Assembly (NCBI RefSeq): GCF_001949145.1
Contig: NW_019091641.1
Span: 1 to 50,034 of the forward strand
DNA length: 50,034 bases
Origin: Acanthaster planci
Taxonomy: Eukaryota > Echinodermata > Asteroidea > Valvatida > Acanthasteridae
Direction of reading: 5' to 3'
Under the pieces are notes generated by a model. It worked only from the letters and a program-made list of their open reading frames with translations. It was not told where the DNA came from and did not search any database. Both the position numbers and the translations under genes were made by a program. The first letter of the stretch is position 1. The number at the start of each line of letters is the position of its first letter. Below, in pieces: positions 30,126 through 45,100 of the stretch.

Positions 30126-33100
30126 CTGTGGGTTGAATGCACAACCCCATGGAAACAAAAGAACACATGAAAAGAGAATTTTGATATAAGTGCAACGTTT
30201 GGGGACATAAGAAATTTTCATGAGACATTGATGTAGTAATGCATGTAATTCAATATTGTCAAATCAATGTGATATATGACCGATGTTATGCATGCACAAT
30301 ATAAAAGACTTCAGTGGGATACTCCCAAGAGCCCCTCCAATTATTCTCACATAAGTGTACACCAGTTGCCCATACAAATACTTAAATACAAGTGACCTTA
30401 ATATACAAAGGGGCAGTGTCTTGTGAATCTGAGCACTGGCACATCGTTGACACTGNCTTTCTTCTCGTTGATTTTGCATTTTTACCACAGCTACAATCAC
30501 ATTCCTTCCCAGGGTTCACCAAGAATACTGAAATAAGGGGTGGTGTACTAGGAATCTAGACAGAGAAAGTAAGGCAGTCCAGTCCAGTGGAGAATCTGTC
30601 AAGTTGAACCTACCAGGCTGTTGAGCATGTTGGGGCGATTCAATCGCAGGACCTTGGTGGTCTGCATGATGTCCACCGTGTCGTCTTGACGCAGCCTATC
30701 CAGGGAATTCTTCAGGACGCAGAAAACACCGCTGCGGTTTTGGCCATCTCTGTGATAAAGAGCCAGAAAAAAGACTTCAGATGTATATGCACAGGTACCC
30801 ATGGTGCATATTCAAATACCGCAAGCAGCTCGCTGTAAGCTTGTGACAAATATGGCAGTGATTTTGTTATGTCACTTCACCGGTAAAGGAATAAACACAT
30901 GCTCAGAACTCATTCTTTTTGGATTGAATATGCAACACTCACATGCAGTGGACAAGGATCGACGAGTGCTTTCCCTTCTTTTCCTTCTCTACAGTCAAGA
31001 TGAGACGGAGCAGCGTGCTTGGTGACTTGGGCGTCTCCTGATTCACTGGCCAATCAGTGACTTGGTAGTGCTTCAAATACCGTGACCTCTGTCATCAACA
31101 AACGACCGGCCAAATAATGACCTAGACTTTGTTATGGGGAGACTTCATGCAAGATGTAGTCCATTTTAAAACCTTCAAGAAGCAATGTTCAATTTTTTTA
31201 TCCTCGAAGAAATCGACTCTAGCAGTCCTGAATCTTTCAGCAGTCTGTCACTGCTGCAAACTACCTTGACAGTACATGTACTCCGTAAGTGAAAAATAAC
31301 TGCAGTACCTACGATTAAAACTGTTAATATTTACCGAATGATATTCTAGTTTGTCTGTCTTACCCTGCTTTGTTCTTGTCAAAAAAAGGAAATAGATTTA
31401 AACATCTCTCCAATTCAAGACAAAGGGAAGAGTTCTTTTAGACTCGTGCAGTGTATAGAAGTTAGGAATGCAGTATTTTAAGATAAAAAAGTGGGCGGAG
31501 GGGGGCTGTGAGGGAGTCAGGCTTGGAGGAGAGAAGTAGAATGGCAGGCTATAAGGAAGTGGGGGAGGGATAACTTAGAAGCAAGAAGAATTGTAGGTAT
31601 GGGGTGCAGATAGAATACAGGAAGCCTGTAGGGAGGAGGGTGGAGCAACATGGGTGAGGGGCGGAACAGGTAGTGAGTGGGCAAGCTAAAAGTTGAGAAA
31701 GACTTGAATTAATAGGCTGTTTCCAAAGCATGTCAGATAGACACTCACCAGTCACCACAGACATAGAGCAGACAGCACTACAGAAGTGGCCGAAGGATGA
31801 GACAGACCCCCTGCATTCGGAGAAGCAATTTAAGCGCAAAGAGAAGATTTCCCGAAAGATGCTAACAGAAGTCTACAAATGCAGAAAGTTCGTGAAGAAA
31901 ACATTCTGAAAGAACATCAATGGCAGATAAAGGAGAGAAGAAATGAGACTTAGGAAATATGTACGTGATTTCACATCGGACTGACCTTGAAGTAAACTAA
32001 ATCACACCCCAAACATTTTTTTAGAGCTTTTCAGATATTCACAGGTAACTTGGACACAATAAAGAAGAATACACACATTCATATACCAATACTCCTTAAG
32101 AATTTGCTGCATATTTTGTAACTTTCAGAGCATCAACTGAAAATGTGAAATACAAATTTTAGACATGAATTAAGATGTAAACAGCACAATATTATACCAC
32201 CAATGAAAGCTTTGATGCAATCAGACATTCCCTTACCTTCTGGCGACGGTGGTGGAGTATCAGCTGCTTGACCTTGTACCCATCCAGTTCTGCTGCACTG
32301 GTAACACTCACAGTAAACGGTCCATAATCCTGGCTGCATTTATCTGGCCAGTACTGGGGACAATCCTACAGGTGGCCAATAATGCCAACAAAAAGGTTGA
32401 AGAAGATAAATCTATAATTTACAAGGATTAAAGCAATTCTCATGCTATGAGAGTCAACTTCTGAGAATATCAGACTCTAAGATGCTCGGCGGCAGAATAT
32501 ACTTAATCTAGTCCCAGGTGACGAGTCCACTGTACTTTGCATCACGTGAGACTGCTCAAAATGGCATAAAGCATCTCTAAAATCTCCAATTCTGTTTGTA
32601 GATTTAACCATTCAGTTTGAAGATTTTAGTAAGGCAAAGAGAAGAAACAGAGCTCTCAACAGGCCAATTAAAGACCACTGTAATATTGCAAAAGTCAGTA
32701 CAAAGATTAGGAATAGTTGAGCTAACAACATGGCATAAGCACAGGGGAGGGGTCACCGTGACAGGGGCACATGCCCCCAAGCAGACGTCCATAATCCTCA
32801 TCCCTCCTTGCCCTTACAGGCTTGACACAAACCATGCGCAAAGCTACGGCTTGCTGGGTTTCTGTGGCCTGAAGAACATTTGTGCACCCCAACATGCCCC
32901 TTGAGTTATGAAACTGGTTGAAAAATATTTCAAATACCCTTTCTCTGTCATTTATCCCCCAGACCTCAAATACAGGATTCGGGTGTCAGTCGTACAAGGT
33001 CCTTGCAACGGAGACTCAAAAATCCTCCAACAACTTACGGAATCACTGGCATCCATTGCATTGAGCATGACGATACTAGTCGCCTGGTAGTCATACAGCA

Positions 33101-36100
33101 GCCGCCAGAGGTCCAAGACAGTGTTGGGGAGAGGAGCCTGGGTTACCACGGCAACGTCTTTCTGCTTGTAACCCTGGGAATACAATCAGCCATGACCATA
33201 CTTTTTCATTCTTGAAGAAAAATGATACATGAAGTGTTTGCAAACCTACTCTGAATAAGATTTGCTATCTTGTTTCGCCTCATTGTTTAATTCCCATAAT
33301 TCCACTTTTGCCTTTTTTGTGGACGTGAGAGTTTGACCGAATTACAAAATTTATTCAGATGTGAGGTCGGTTCCTTAGGGTTTCAATTTAGGCTAGAAAA
33401 ACTGGCTCGGCCAAGACTAACCAATAGTATGGGACTACTTTTAGAACTCCTTACAGGGAAATCACAAGTAAACCTGTTTCTACTCAGGTCACATGCAATA
33501 CGGGTGATTCACAATTGTGCGCCACCAAGAGTTTGCAATGTGTTGGCCAATCATAACGCACGAAATTTGTCAACCCTTTGAAAACGCGCATTGGGTCGAC
33601 AAATTTTGCGCATTGTGCTTGGCCAACGCGTTGCAAACTCTTGGTGGCACACTATTGTGAAACGGCCGTATTCCGATGTCATAAGATAGAAGAACTGTCA
33701 TTGTCCTTGTCCATATTTACTTTTCCCTGAGACAGAATTTGTGACTTGATCACAATATGGCTAAACAATCTGCACAATGTCCTGGGACTTCATTCACGAT
33801 CTTATAACTGGGAATCATTTAACAACATGTCATTTGTAATGTAATGTAATCTGTATTGTAATGTATTCAAGAAACAAGACTTCATCTTCGTTGTAACTTG
33901 TCAAGTATCCTGTCCACTAATTCAGCCTTACATCCACAAATGTAGCATTGATGTAGTTATACTCCATACCATCTTCTCTTGGAGTCATCAAAAAAGGCCG
34001 GCAGGTTTCAGCTGTAATGACCAAAATGCCATCAATATTACCCAATTATTACGAGAAATCAAATGGCGATGGAAAACTGGGTACAGAACATTACATCTCT
34101 GTAAAAGAAATCATCTATGTGTGAGTGGGTGGGAAGAGCAGAATTGGTAACTCTGAGAAAGAGGATGGAGAGGAATGCCCCTCCTTACTACCATCATCTT
34201 TTGAATTAGATTATAATTTCATAATCACAATGCCACCATGAATCTATAATTTTCACTTGTAACAAATTGGAGATGTGTGAAGTGCTGTACTTATAAACAG
34301 AAAATAAGTCAATTCTACAAGATTTTTTTGGGGGGGGGCTAAAAAATCAACTGACAGAAAATCAAAACTTTGATAGCACTTTACACAAGACAGAACACTT
34401 TCTGGAACAAAAATCGAGAAACGTGCCACACTTTTAAGAGTCTCTTTTGAATTTACACTTCTGCAGCTCCTTACTTCCCCGATATTGACATTCTCAGACA
34501 CAGTGTTACAAAGCTTATGACTTACGGATGATGGTATTGGGGAATCTGTTCTTATTCCGATTGCTTGCAACCACACTCATGCGGCATCTCTCTCGTACCG
34601 GCACAGGGGTGATGGTGTTCATTTGCTAAAACAAAAACAGTCCCATATCAAACAATAGTTGAAAGGAAGCTGATCAATGATGTTCGTCAGTGCTTCAATC
34701 AAAGTGCATAGATTGGTTCAACACCAGCATTTCACTGACAAAAAATGACTAACCAAACATGGCGTTCCACTTGCAAAGTGTTACTAGACACTTTGGAAAT
34801 TTTATTCAGAGAGGACGTAAGTTACTAAACAATGACACTTGCAATTTGAGACAGCAAACTCTATTAATGACACAAGAAAAAACTCATTATGGATTTATAT
34901 TCTAAATTTTGGAAGTGAGAAAAACCCATTTAAAGGTTTTATTTGCAATTTGAAACACAATGCTTCCACGAGCAGAGGTTACAAAACCACTTTCTCTTTC
35001 TTTAAAACAATTGGCAAACAAATTCCAAATAACCTCAAATTCTTCAGCCATCTTCTTCTTCTTCTTGAGTTCTGTCACCCTCTTCTTCAGGGAAGATGAC
35101 GGAATGCAGGTATCGCCTGAAAACAGAGCCTCCAGCAAGGCCAGATGGATGAAGGTGTACTGAACCTGTAAGGAAAAGCAGAGAGGAATCACAGCCCTGA
35201 CTCTGAGGATGTTTTGACCAATCAAAATCTGTCGATTAATAAAAGTGCATTGAGTAACATTTTACAGGATTGGTCCACCTGAGGAAATGTACCAGTTTTG
35301 CAGAGATCATACAACCTAAGAAAAAATTAACTTGGGATATTGAGCAAATGTATGGTTATAAATATGTATTATTGGACTCAAGGGGTGCCAATCTCCCCTA
35401 AAAAATTGGTGACATTGTACCTCAAGAGCACAACTAATGCGAGCAAGAAGCCCTTAAGTGGTGTCCCTCTGTCCCCCCCTTACCAATGCCCATGGGTCAA
35501 ATTCAGAATAGAGTGAATGTAAAAAGAGTTTCTTAAAATGGAGCATTTGCTGCTCGATCCATCCTTACACTTCCAGATTCAGCAGAGATTCCAAAACTCA
35601 AAGTGCAAGTACTTTCAGATCTGAGAACGTTTTTACAATTCAGCAAGCAACTGACACCTACGGGGGTCTGCACAATGCTGACACGGTGGTCTCTCATGTC
35701 AGCTACGAAGTTGTAGATATCCAGAGTCTTCTCTGCGTGAGCTTGTTGCAGCAAGGCATGAATGGCTATGATGGCACCAGTCCTGCCTACACCAGCGCTG
35801 GACGCAAAATAGAGAAATGAGTCAATACTATTATCACATGAGTGCAAGTGGAACACAGAACAATGTTGTGCGTCTGTGTCCCCCATAACACGGCCTCGTG
35901 GTATACGGGACACAGATGCACTACATTAGTTCGAGCGTGATAACTAACTAATAACTAATTTATCTTCAAGCAAACGTGACGTGCACTAAATAATGTTATC
36001 GGGGCCTATGCTAGCAAACTCGCTACCTTTGAATTTAAAGTAAATTTTGCAGTTGCGCATCTTGCTTTTAGTGTAATGTGTTGTTTAGAACAGCGCATTA

Positions 36101-39100
36101 CGAGGGGTTTGATATCACCTATGCAATATGGTTATATCACACTGCTTGTTGCCATGGATCAACCAACCAGAATTGAGAATTCAAGTTTACCTGAAGATAA
36201 AACTCTGTATCGATACACTTCAATAATAATTCCCTTCAAATATTCCTTAAAATTTTCATTTGAAATACAGTAGTCCTGAAAATTCCTCATACTAGCAACA
36301 AAAGAGGGAGCTACCCAACAAGGAAAGAAATGAAAAAACTCAGAACTTTCACATTTTAAAAAGGCTTTGCTTTAATAAACTTTCTGGCCTGATATTTGTT
36401 AAACTTTGAAATGTACTTATAATTTTCGTGAGTACAAGTGTTTTGAACTGAGTAAACTGTGCAACTGTAAACTATGCATTTTTTGGCCGACTTTGGGGAT
36501 TAACTTTGGGAAGTTGAGTAAATGAAGAGACGGCAGGCTGGGAGACGAAACACAATGGATACCTGCAGTGGATGAGATAGGGTCCGGCTCCTTCAGGTGT
36601 TGCATCAGAGAACTCTTTGATAAGCCTCAAGACAGGAGTTACATCCTTTGGAACGTTCTTGTCAGGCCAGGTGGTGTAGTGATACTGTCGAATGGTCTTT
36701 GCACCAGATGTGTTGTCACCCTTTAGCAATATAAAGAAGAAAGTTTTAATAAAAAGGAAAATTGGGGGCAATAAGATATAACATGACTTCTTTGAACAAT
36801 TTTAAAATCTATGCTGTGGGATGCCATATTCAGTTTTAATTCATCCCTGGGCATGTAGTTTTATGGGTGGAAAAACAGAAGTAAATGCCACTAAGAATTC
36901 TCAAGTCTGTATATTTCACAGGAGGAGGGGGGGGAGTATTTTATAAGATATGTGATATTTTATTTGATATAAGATATTAACAACTTGTTCACAATCAAGA
37001 ATCTTGGCACAACATATGCAGAAAAAAAGAGTATGACAGCTGTGTACAACTGCAGGGGAATTTTTCTTGGAAGGGGGTAATTTACAAGAATATTTCACTG
37101 AAACAACTTACTAATGGATACTCCAAACAATGGAACAACAAATTTTCTTACAATCTTCACTATGCTCATAGTTCTGACTGTGTACTCTCCCCTTGCTTCC
37201 TCAGTCTGCAGACTGATCAAAATACCGCCAAAGATTTCTGCTTTTCCCATGTCCGGCCAGTACTTGGAGCATTTGTTCTAAAGACAGACACACATCATAG
37301 CATTTCACCAAAACATGAAAATAACACCCAACTGATGTTCAAGCATTTAAACGATGAATTGATTCCAAACTTGTTTATTGTTAACATGGTTATTCCATCT
37401 TCCGTTACTTCTGTTCTACATTTGAACAACACATTCCAAAAGCAATCCTTTAAGGCAACCCAGGGGTGTGACTAAGTTCTAGTGTACATGGGCTAAGCAA
37501 CCAATTGAAGGGACAGTCTTTTCAACAATGAATATGATAAAATGAGTACTTATTTGCTGTTAATTAACCCAATAATAGTCCTCAATCCTCCAACAGGTGA
37601 AGAATGGAAGACTGTTAGGGTTAATCAAAGGTTGGACTAACCTTTCCATCTTCCACAAGTTTGGTGCCGTTGACAATGATGCGGACATTCTCCTGCCAGA
37701 CCATCTTCCAGAAGTCATGTGATGTGGCCTGATTGGGCCCTGCAGTATAGAAGAGAACAAGGTAAATTAAAACAAAAGGGGAAAAGATGAAAACTTCCAC
37801 CGGATACAAAAAAGGATAACAGTGACGTAAAAAAAATCCAACTTAGAGTATGTATATACTGCTTTGCCTATAGCAGGTGCATCGTTTTGAGTGGAGGTTG
37901 AAATACTTGAGAATCTGTAGCAGTACAAGGAAATGTATCACAGAGATGTACTATCAAATTATTCTACTGTGAGTACTGAAAAATTTAAAGCCTGTTCATA
38001 CATGAAATTGGTAGTAATACTAACCTTGAGTTGCTATGTAGGCTTTGTCCTTCTTGTAACCCTGAAAAAGGAAACATGTCCCCAGTGACTGTAACACAAT
38101 TTTACGCATATTCATACGGAGTTTGTTTGGGGTTTTCTGAAACAAAAATCATACTACGCGAAAGAGCCTTTTAAAAATATAACATGGCAATGTTAAGTCA
38201 CTATTTCATAAGTTACTTTGTTCTTGCCCACATTTAACCAAACAATTCATTCCCGATTGTAATCTCACCTTGATGTAACAGGCATTGATGTAGCCCAAAT
38301 TGGGATCATCCTGGTCATGTTCCAGAATGACACGGCAATGATCATCTACATGCAAGATACATGTGGTAGATTTCATTAAAGTTCAGGCACAAGAATAAGT
38401 TTGGAGTCTTCTGATTTGAACTTTTAAAGCAAACTTTGACAAAAATGTTAAAGTATTCATTCAATGAATATATCTGAATATCATGCTGTGAAACTACTAG
38501 AAATGCACTCCGTGCAATATTGAATGATCGCTGGTAACAAGATAGACATAAAAAGTTCAAAAAAGGCAGAGCTGGTAAGGTTAAAGAAAGGACATGGGTA
38601 AAAAATACTACAGAAGTTAAGCTTTAGGACTCATTTGTGAGAATCCTATGCAACAAAAATCCTGCAGTGAATAAAGTGTTGACACTGTGTATTTACAATG
38701 AGCTCCAAACCTCCAAAATTTTAGAGAAACAAAAACTTAGTGGAAATAGATATTAAAGAGAAGGACAGTTATGTAGGTCTTTTTTTTTTTTTTTTTACTA
38801 ATTATGAGGCAGTCCAGTGCCCATAAGTGAATACCTCTTAGCACTCTATTTGAGGATATCTTACATGCTGGGATATTCCGATATCGGTTCTTCATCTTGT
38901 TGTCGGGTAGCTGGGAGACGTCACAGGAACATATTGCTTCTATCCCAGGGAAGGACTAATAAATAACAATTTGAAATGATTTTAAAAGATTTTAGGTAAC
39001 AGAAAACTAAGTTTTCCAAACTACAGAATGGTGGATACCTTTCTCTCTGTTTTTCCCAAATTCCATTTTTAAATCCTTGTGTAATATATTAAGTAATATA

Positions 39101-42100
39101 GAGGCAAAGCTAAATAGATTGGGGTGCAAGCAAATACTGGAAATCAATTCACAATATTTTGCTTATTGAATAGCTTGTTGCCTTATGTGACAACTTCTCA
39201 TCATCAATAGAACAAGTGTTATGTAGTACATCCGGGACTACAAAATTACTTGTTGGAGACACGAAGAAGGGATAAATGTGGCCCAAAAATTTATAGAATG
39301 GCCCACATGCAGCCTATGAGCTGTAAACTTACAGACCACTCATCTCCGAGGTGGTGTCCCTGCACGGCCTGCCGTACATAAGCCACAAAGTCCTTGAGTG
39401 GGATGGGATCTTTCTTGAGTTCCCTCTCTCCGGCAGGATAGAGGGGCAGGCCAGCAAACGGTGAGCTGCTATCCAGTGTGGAAATTTGGCTGACGCTGGA
39501 CTCTGGCCGCACTGCGGGGGTCATCTCTGGGACCCCTTCACCATTTGGGTTGGAGTTCATGTCCTCCATGGGAACCGAGATGGGGTTGTCTATTGTTTGA
39601 AGGCTGAATACTGTGCATCAAATTTGAAAAATATAAATGTCACACAATACAATGCTGTGTTGGGTTTCCTTTTTTAAAAGTCTGCATTACTCTTTTCCAA
39701 ATATATTACAACAACCAATTGTAACAAATTTTCAAAAAATAAATCTATATAAAACTGCTGAATAATATACAATTAATTGGTATTATTAAAAGGGAAACCT
39801 TTGTTCCCCTGGGATGGGGCTCAGCACCATTAATCATCAAACTGATCCCTCCTCAAGACAAAAAGAGAAAAAACGGGTAGTGTGTACCAAATGTACATAA
39901 ACAGCATACTTCTGAAATATTTAAAACCCATTTAGTGATGACAGTTACCAAAATTTAGTAAAATGGGTGGTTTCACATACATGTACCTTGATAAATTGAA
40001 GCAAGTAATGTTGATTGTGAGTGTAAAACTATTGTTTTATCAACGTTGGAACTGACACGAACACACCAAAGAACTAATGCCAAGTTCTATAACACCTATT
40101 TTGTTCCCCCAAAACAAACAATAACATCCAGTTTGTATTGGTTTTGCCACATTCCTGTCAACAAATAAAAATTCAACCTGTTTTCCTTTCCCTTTGCGAA
40201 GAGCATAACAATGTCTAGACACTGAAATGGTAAAGAAGCTTTGAGCTCTACTAAGCAGAATGTCATGGGCACAAGGAAGTTCAACTGATTTATTTGCAAA
40301 AAGAGAGTGTTTTGATTAGATTTCTATTCCTGCATAACAATGACCTTGAATGAATTGACAAATGAACTGTGTGGGAGTATTGTGCATGACTTGGCATGCA
40401 GTGGAAGTCAATCAACAAATGTAGTCCAAGCTGTGTAGGCATTCTGCTCTGGGACATATTTCTTGTTATGTCATCATTTATGCCATTGACATAACATTGA
40501 CATGAATGAAACTGCACAAACATTTTGCCCAACCCTAAAGTGGTACAGTGAATTGATGCATAACTCATTCTATCCTTTACAAGTAAAAAAACAACAGTTT
40601 GCACTTGAAGAAAGATTTTCATGAAGAGTGTAATGAAAACGTGAACAAAAATGTAAATGCAATATTTGGATCTAATCTTGTGGTTGTGCCACAACCAGGC
40701 AATATGCACTAACAAGCAGCACAGTGCTCACAGCATTTTAAAGCAAAGAAATTTTGCGAACAAACTCCGGTGATAAAACAGAGCCATGAAATTGGCCACA
40801 ATTGAATGTTTTCTAAAAACTGCAACCCTCCAGAAAGAGCTCAACATATATGGTGTTTTACAGTAACTCTGCCAATCATGGCACAGTGACTTTGCCTACT
40901 TCAATGCACCCACACTCATGTTGACGGGATAACGGTAAATTTACAAAAGAGAAGGGGTTATCCTAAAACGCCACCTACACAAATCATTTTTAGGCCTGAC
41001 CATTAAAGTTATCTAATAATACAAACTGGTAAAGTACGTCAAGACTTTAATTATGGAACAAACACAGTGTTGGTGGGAACAGCACTTGAAACTGGCAATA
41101 ACAACATGAAAACTCACGGTCATTGCTGCTTTCAAACCTCCCTTGCAAGCTATGGGATGAGACATCTTTGGATTGTCGTCTCCTGTGATAAGAGGTCACA
41201 GGAATAACCTTCATTTAAAAACCAAAGACCCCAAAACAGCAGACGATTTGATTCTAAGGAAGTTATCACATGGAATCTCGTCAGATTCGGCATAGTTAAG
41301 GCCAACAAAATAGTTCACACAATCCAGCTGTTTTAAAACCAATAAACTAAATACCTGTGATCTGTCAAGAAAGTACCACCCTAAATAAAGGGATCTGGGT
41401 CGAAGATGGGATAGTTATATTTAAGAAAATGAGCACCCATGAGCTATTTGTCCTGCACCTGCAATTCCACCATGTATCTTCTGTAGCGGAGTGGTTATGT
41501 GGCTTCCAGTGCTCACAACTTCTCCTGTTATTGATGCTTTGCTGCGCACTTCTTGGAATTCTTTACTCTCTTCGAGTACTTACTCAGTTTGCACATCGCA
41601 AGTGCTACACCTCTCACTTATTACTATTGTAGAGACCACATCTGTAGGATACAGACTCTACATTTCAACTAGCCTGTCCTCATCAGGAAACTTCATATGA
41701 TACATCTTTCCTTAAATTAAGCTCCTGTATTGTACATCATCATGATTTAGGGCAAGAGATTTCAGACTGCACATACCGAAGGCGTGGAACCAGCAGCACA
41801 GCCAGAAATAACAGGACAACCAACAGGACGGCAACAACAGAAACGGTAGCAGCTATCACTGCAGTGGGATCACTGGGACCTGTACCGTAGGCAATAACTT
41901 AGCATCAGAAAAAGGACAACAATTGGCTTCTTTGCAGTATTTAAAAGAACATATTGTAAAAATTTTGTCCAAAAAATACACTGTGGGTATGCTTAAGAAC
42001 AACACAAAAAACACCCCCCCAAAAAATTGATTTGTTGGAGGCTAAAATACTAGAAAATTTCTATTTGTAACCATTTGGGCTTTTTACACACTTTTAGGAG

Positions 42101-45100
42101 GAAGGGAAGTGAACTTATGCCCCCTAATGACCTTTTGCTAACTATGCTTTAAAGATTAAAAAATAATGTTGTTAATTTTTGAGGGGGATGGGGGTCATGC
42201 CCCCATTTGTCCCCTCCCTCATCTGCAGACAGTGCATGTCACAGTTGTTGAGAGTGAAAATAAACCATACAGAAAGCTAACCACTTCAAAAGCACTATAG
42301 CTGCAATGAGGAACCTCGCCAAGGGATGATCTCCTTTGGTCCAACAAGAGACAGTGACAATAACAATGTCATTTTCAACTCAACCAAATTAGGGCAAAAA
42401 GAGTTAATTCCAAACATCCTCACTTGAAAATGTGGATGCACATGTATGTATATCGATCCTTAAGTCATTTTGTCCTAAGGTATTATTCTGAAAGCTGTAG
42501 TAAGAAAGAACTCGTTGAAAGGTGGTTTAGAAGTATTTGACCCGAGTTATTATATTTTATGGGCCTCAAAACGATGTTAAGATTGTAATCAAACAGATAT
42601 ACAAAGAAATGTGACCTCATTTCTAAATTACAGTTTTTCTCAATTTGTTTTTGTTTGCTTTTATATGTTTATGTATAACTCACGCTCGGTCACGGTAGTT
42701 TCTCTTGATGTAGACCTCTCAGTGGTAGTTGAAGGGAGTGGTAGAGTGAATCCAGTAAATGCTGGACTCCTTGCCCCTTCTCCTGTTCCTTCTCCCACTG
42801 CAGCCACGCTAAACATGTACTCAGTGCTTGGTTCCAATGGTTGGACTATGAAGTTGTACGTGCTCTGAGATGGGTCTGTCACCAAAATGGTACCAGCAGC
42901 AATCCAGGATATTGGAGATGTCAGAGAGTAATATACTTTGTATGCAGTCACTGGCCCTGCTCCTCTGTCCCCTGAGCTTGTGTTCCATGCCTGCCATGTG
43001 ACAGTAGCTAATCGTGATTCCAATGTTACAGATGGCGTCTGGTTTATATATGGCAAACCTGCAAGAGAGACCAGATCTTAGACCTGCTGCATGGCTAATA
43101 CGTATACATAATTCAGTCAAGATTAATATTTGTGCTGTTGCAAACTTCTTCAGAGCAATGAGGCACTGTCCAAATCAGCTTAGGTTCAGCACAGGCGTAC
43201 AGACAGCTCTCACCAAGTAAAGGAAATGTATCAGCCAATGGCTTTCCCAGGTATATGCATTGGGGTTGGCAGGATTTTTCCCAAAACGAGGCCACAAGGA
43301 GACGGGGGGGGGAGGAAGCACTCATCACTGACAAACTGATAAACCATTAATGGAGAAACAGGGGCCATTTTAGAGGTCTTTTCAAGCAAGTTAATACTTT
43401 TTGTCCCCTTTGTTTTCTTTTACTTTTCATTTCCCTTCTTTTGTTTTTTAATTTTTATTTTTCTCCTAAGACACTCATGGGTGCATGTACTATTTGAATC
43501 TGCAGCCAATTATCAAATAAGAATTCGGCATATTTTGCACGACCAGCCTTCAACTGAAAATGCGCACACTTTTAGAACCCAGTGTTTGTGTGTTGCTTTA
43601 TCCTTTTAAAGAACTTCTTATAGCCAAGTTCCAAGAAATAAACAACCAATAGACAGCTGTAGACCATTTACCAGTAATTGTGACATTTATCCGGCAGGAC
43701 TGTTGTACGATGTTGAAAGATCCTGTTGCATTGATTTGAATGTTTAATGTGGTTGAATCAGTCAGAGGAACAGCCACTTGATAGTCACTTGGTGTTGAAA
43801 TGACCATGCCTTGTGGATCAATGTAGGTAAACTGTACACCAGAGGCACCTGACGAAGCAAATGGCTGTGGAATTCCGACTGAGACTGTCATACCAGGAGT
43901 CCCAACAGCAGTAACCTCATCAGGTTCACAAATGATCTGAAACACTGTAACCAAACAAATTTACTGATTAATTCTCATGTAATCCTTCCAAGGCATGTAA
44001 ATAAAGCACTTTGAACGGTAAAACATTTGTAACTTTTCACACAAGACATGATACCATGTACAAGAGACTTCAAATACCCTCAACTTTTTTTCTCAAAAAT
44101 ACCACAAAATATGCCTGATCTAAGAAGCCGTATTCTGGCTATCTTCCACACATGAAAGCAGTTGGCTTTCAGTCCGTGTACATGTGTAACATGCTATCAC
44201 ACATTTACTGATTTCTTTCATTCCAAGACTTTCAGAACTGAATACATCTGCCACTGTAAGTTTGGATGGCTTTGAAAAAACATTTGGTTTGAAACTGGAC
44301 CAAAATGGCCCCGCTATTTCGATTTAAAATGTTAAATCCTGCTGCAGAGAGACTAACATAATAAATAGGTTGGTTTGAAAGGCTCTGCTCTGATGAGTAT
44401 CATTAGGATGGGACAAGCCGTCATCAACAGCAAAGTGAAAACTAATAAGAATGGAAGGGAGTCAATTCTTTTTTCTCCTAATTTTCTTTCCTTCATTTTT
44501 TAAAATGTCTTTCACCTTTCCTTTTTGGTGGGAAGGGGAAAGACCAAGAGTCCTCAGACCCTTCCCATCATGATGACCGTCAAGGTTATTACAGACTTTC
44601 AAGTTTATGTCAAATTTAAGTCCGTGACTACTGCACTACAAGTTTATGCATGAATGAAAATTAACACACCAAAAGCTTCACAGTTATTTCCAGTGTAGTT
44701 GGATAGGCAGGTGCAGTTGAATGTGGTTCCCTGAGCACTGCATGTACCTCCATTCATACAAGGACTGGAAAGGCACGGATCTGGTGGTAGACAAAACTTA
44801 GGTAAGTCACTTTGGGGTGGTTATTCCACTTCACAAACTTGTGCATAATGAATTCAGCTGTCAAAACACCAATCAACTATTGCGTGGTTTATGTGGCAAA
44901 CTTGCTGTCTAAGTTAGTACAAAAATAGACACCAGCATTCCAAGTGGATGTTGTTAAATGTTAATGTGTTAATGTGTACAGAGTGGACATACCTAAAAAT
45001 GTACATGTATTTCCAACGAGACCAGATGAGCAGGTGCATCTGAATGCAGAACCTTCAACATAGCATGTACCGCCATTCAAACAAGGACTGGAAAGACACG

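Noticed and set aside
38780-38798. Poly(T) tract as a polypyrimidine tract or retroposon tail
   Set aside because: No acceptor AG in a useful place and no flanking duplication; on the minus strand it is an A-run inside an intron.
41486-41560. tRNA-Ser-like GTAGCGGAGTGGTTA segment
   Set aside because: Only a box A-like start is visible; there is no box B and no cloverleaf pairing.
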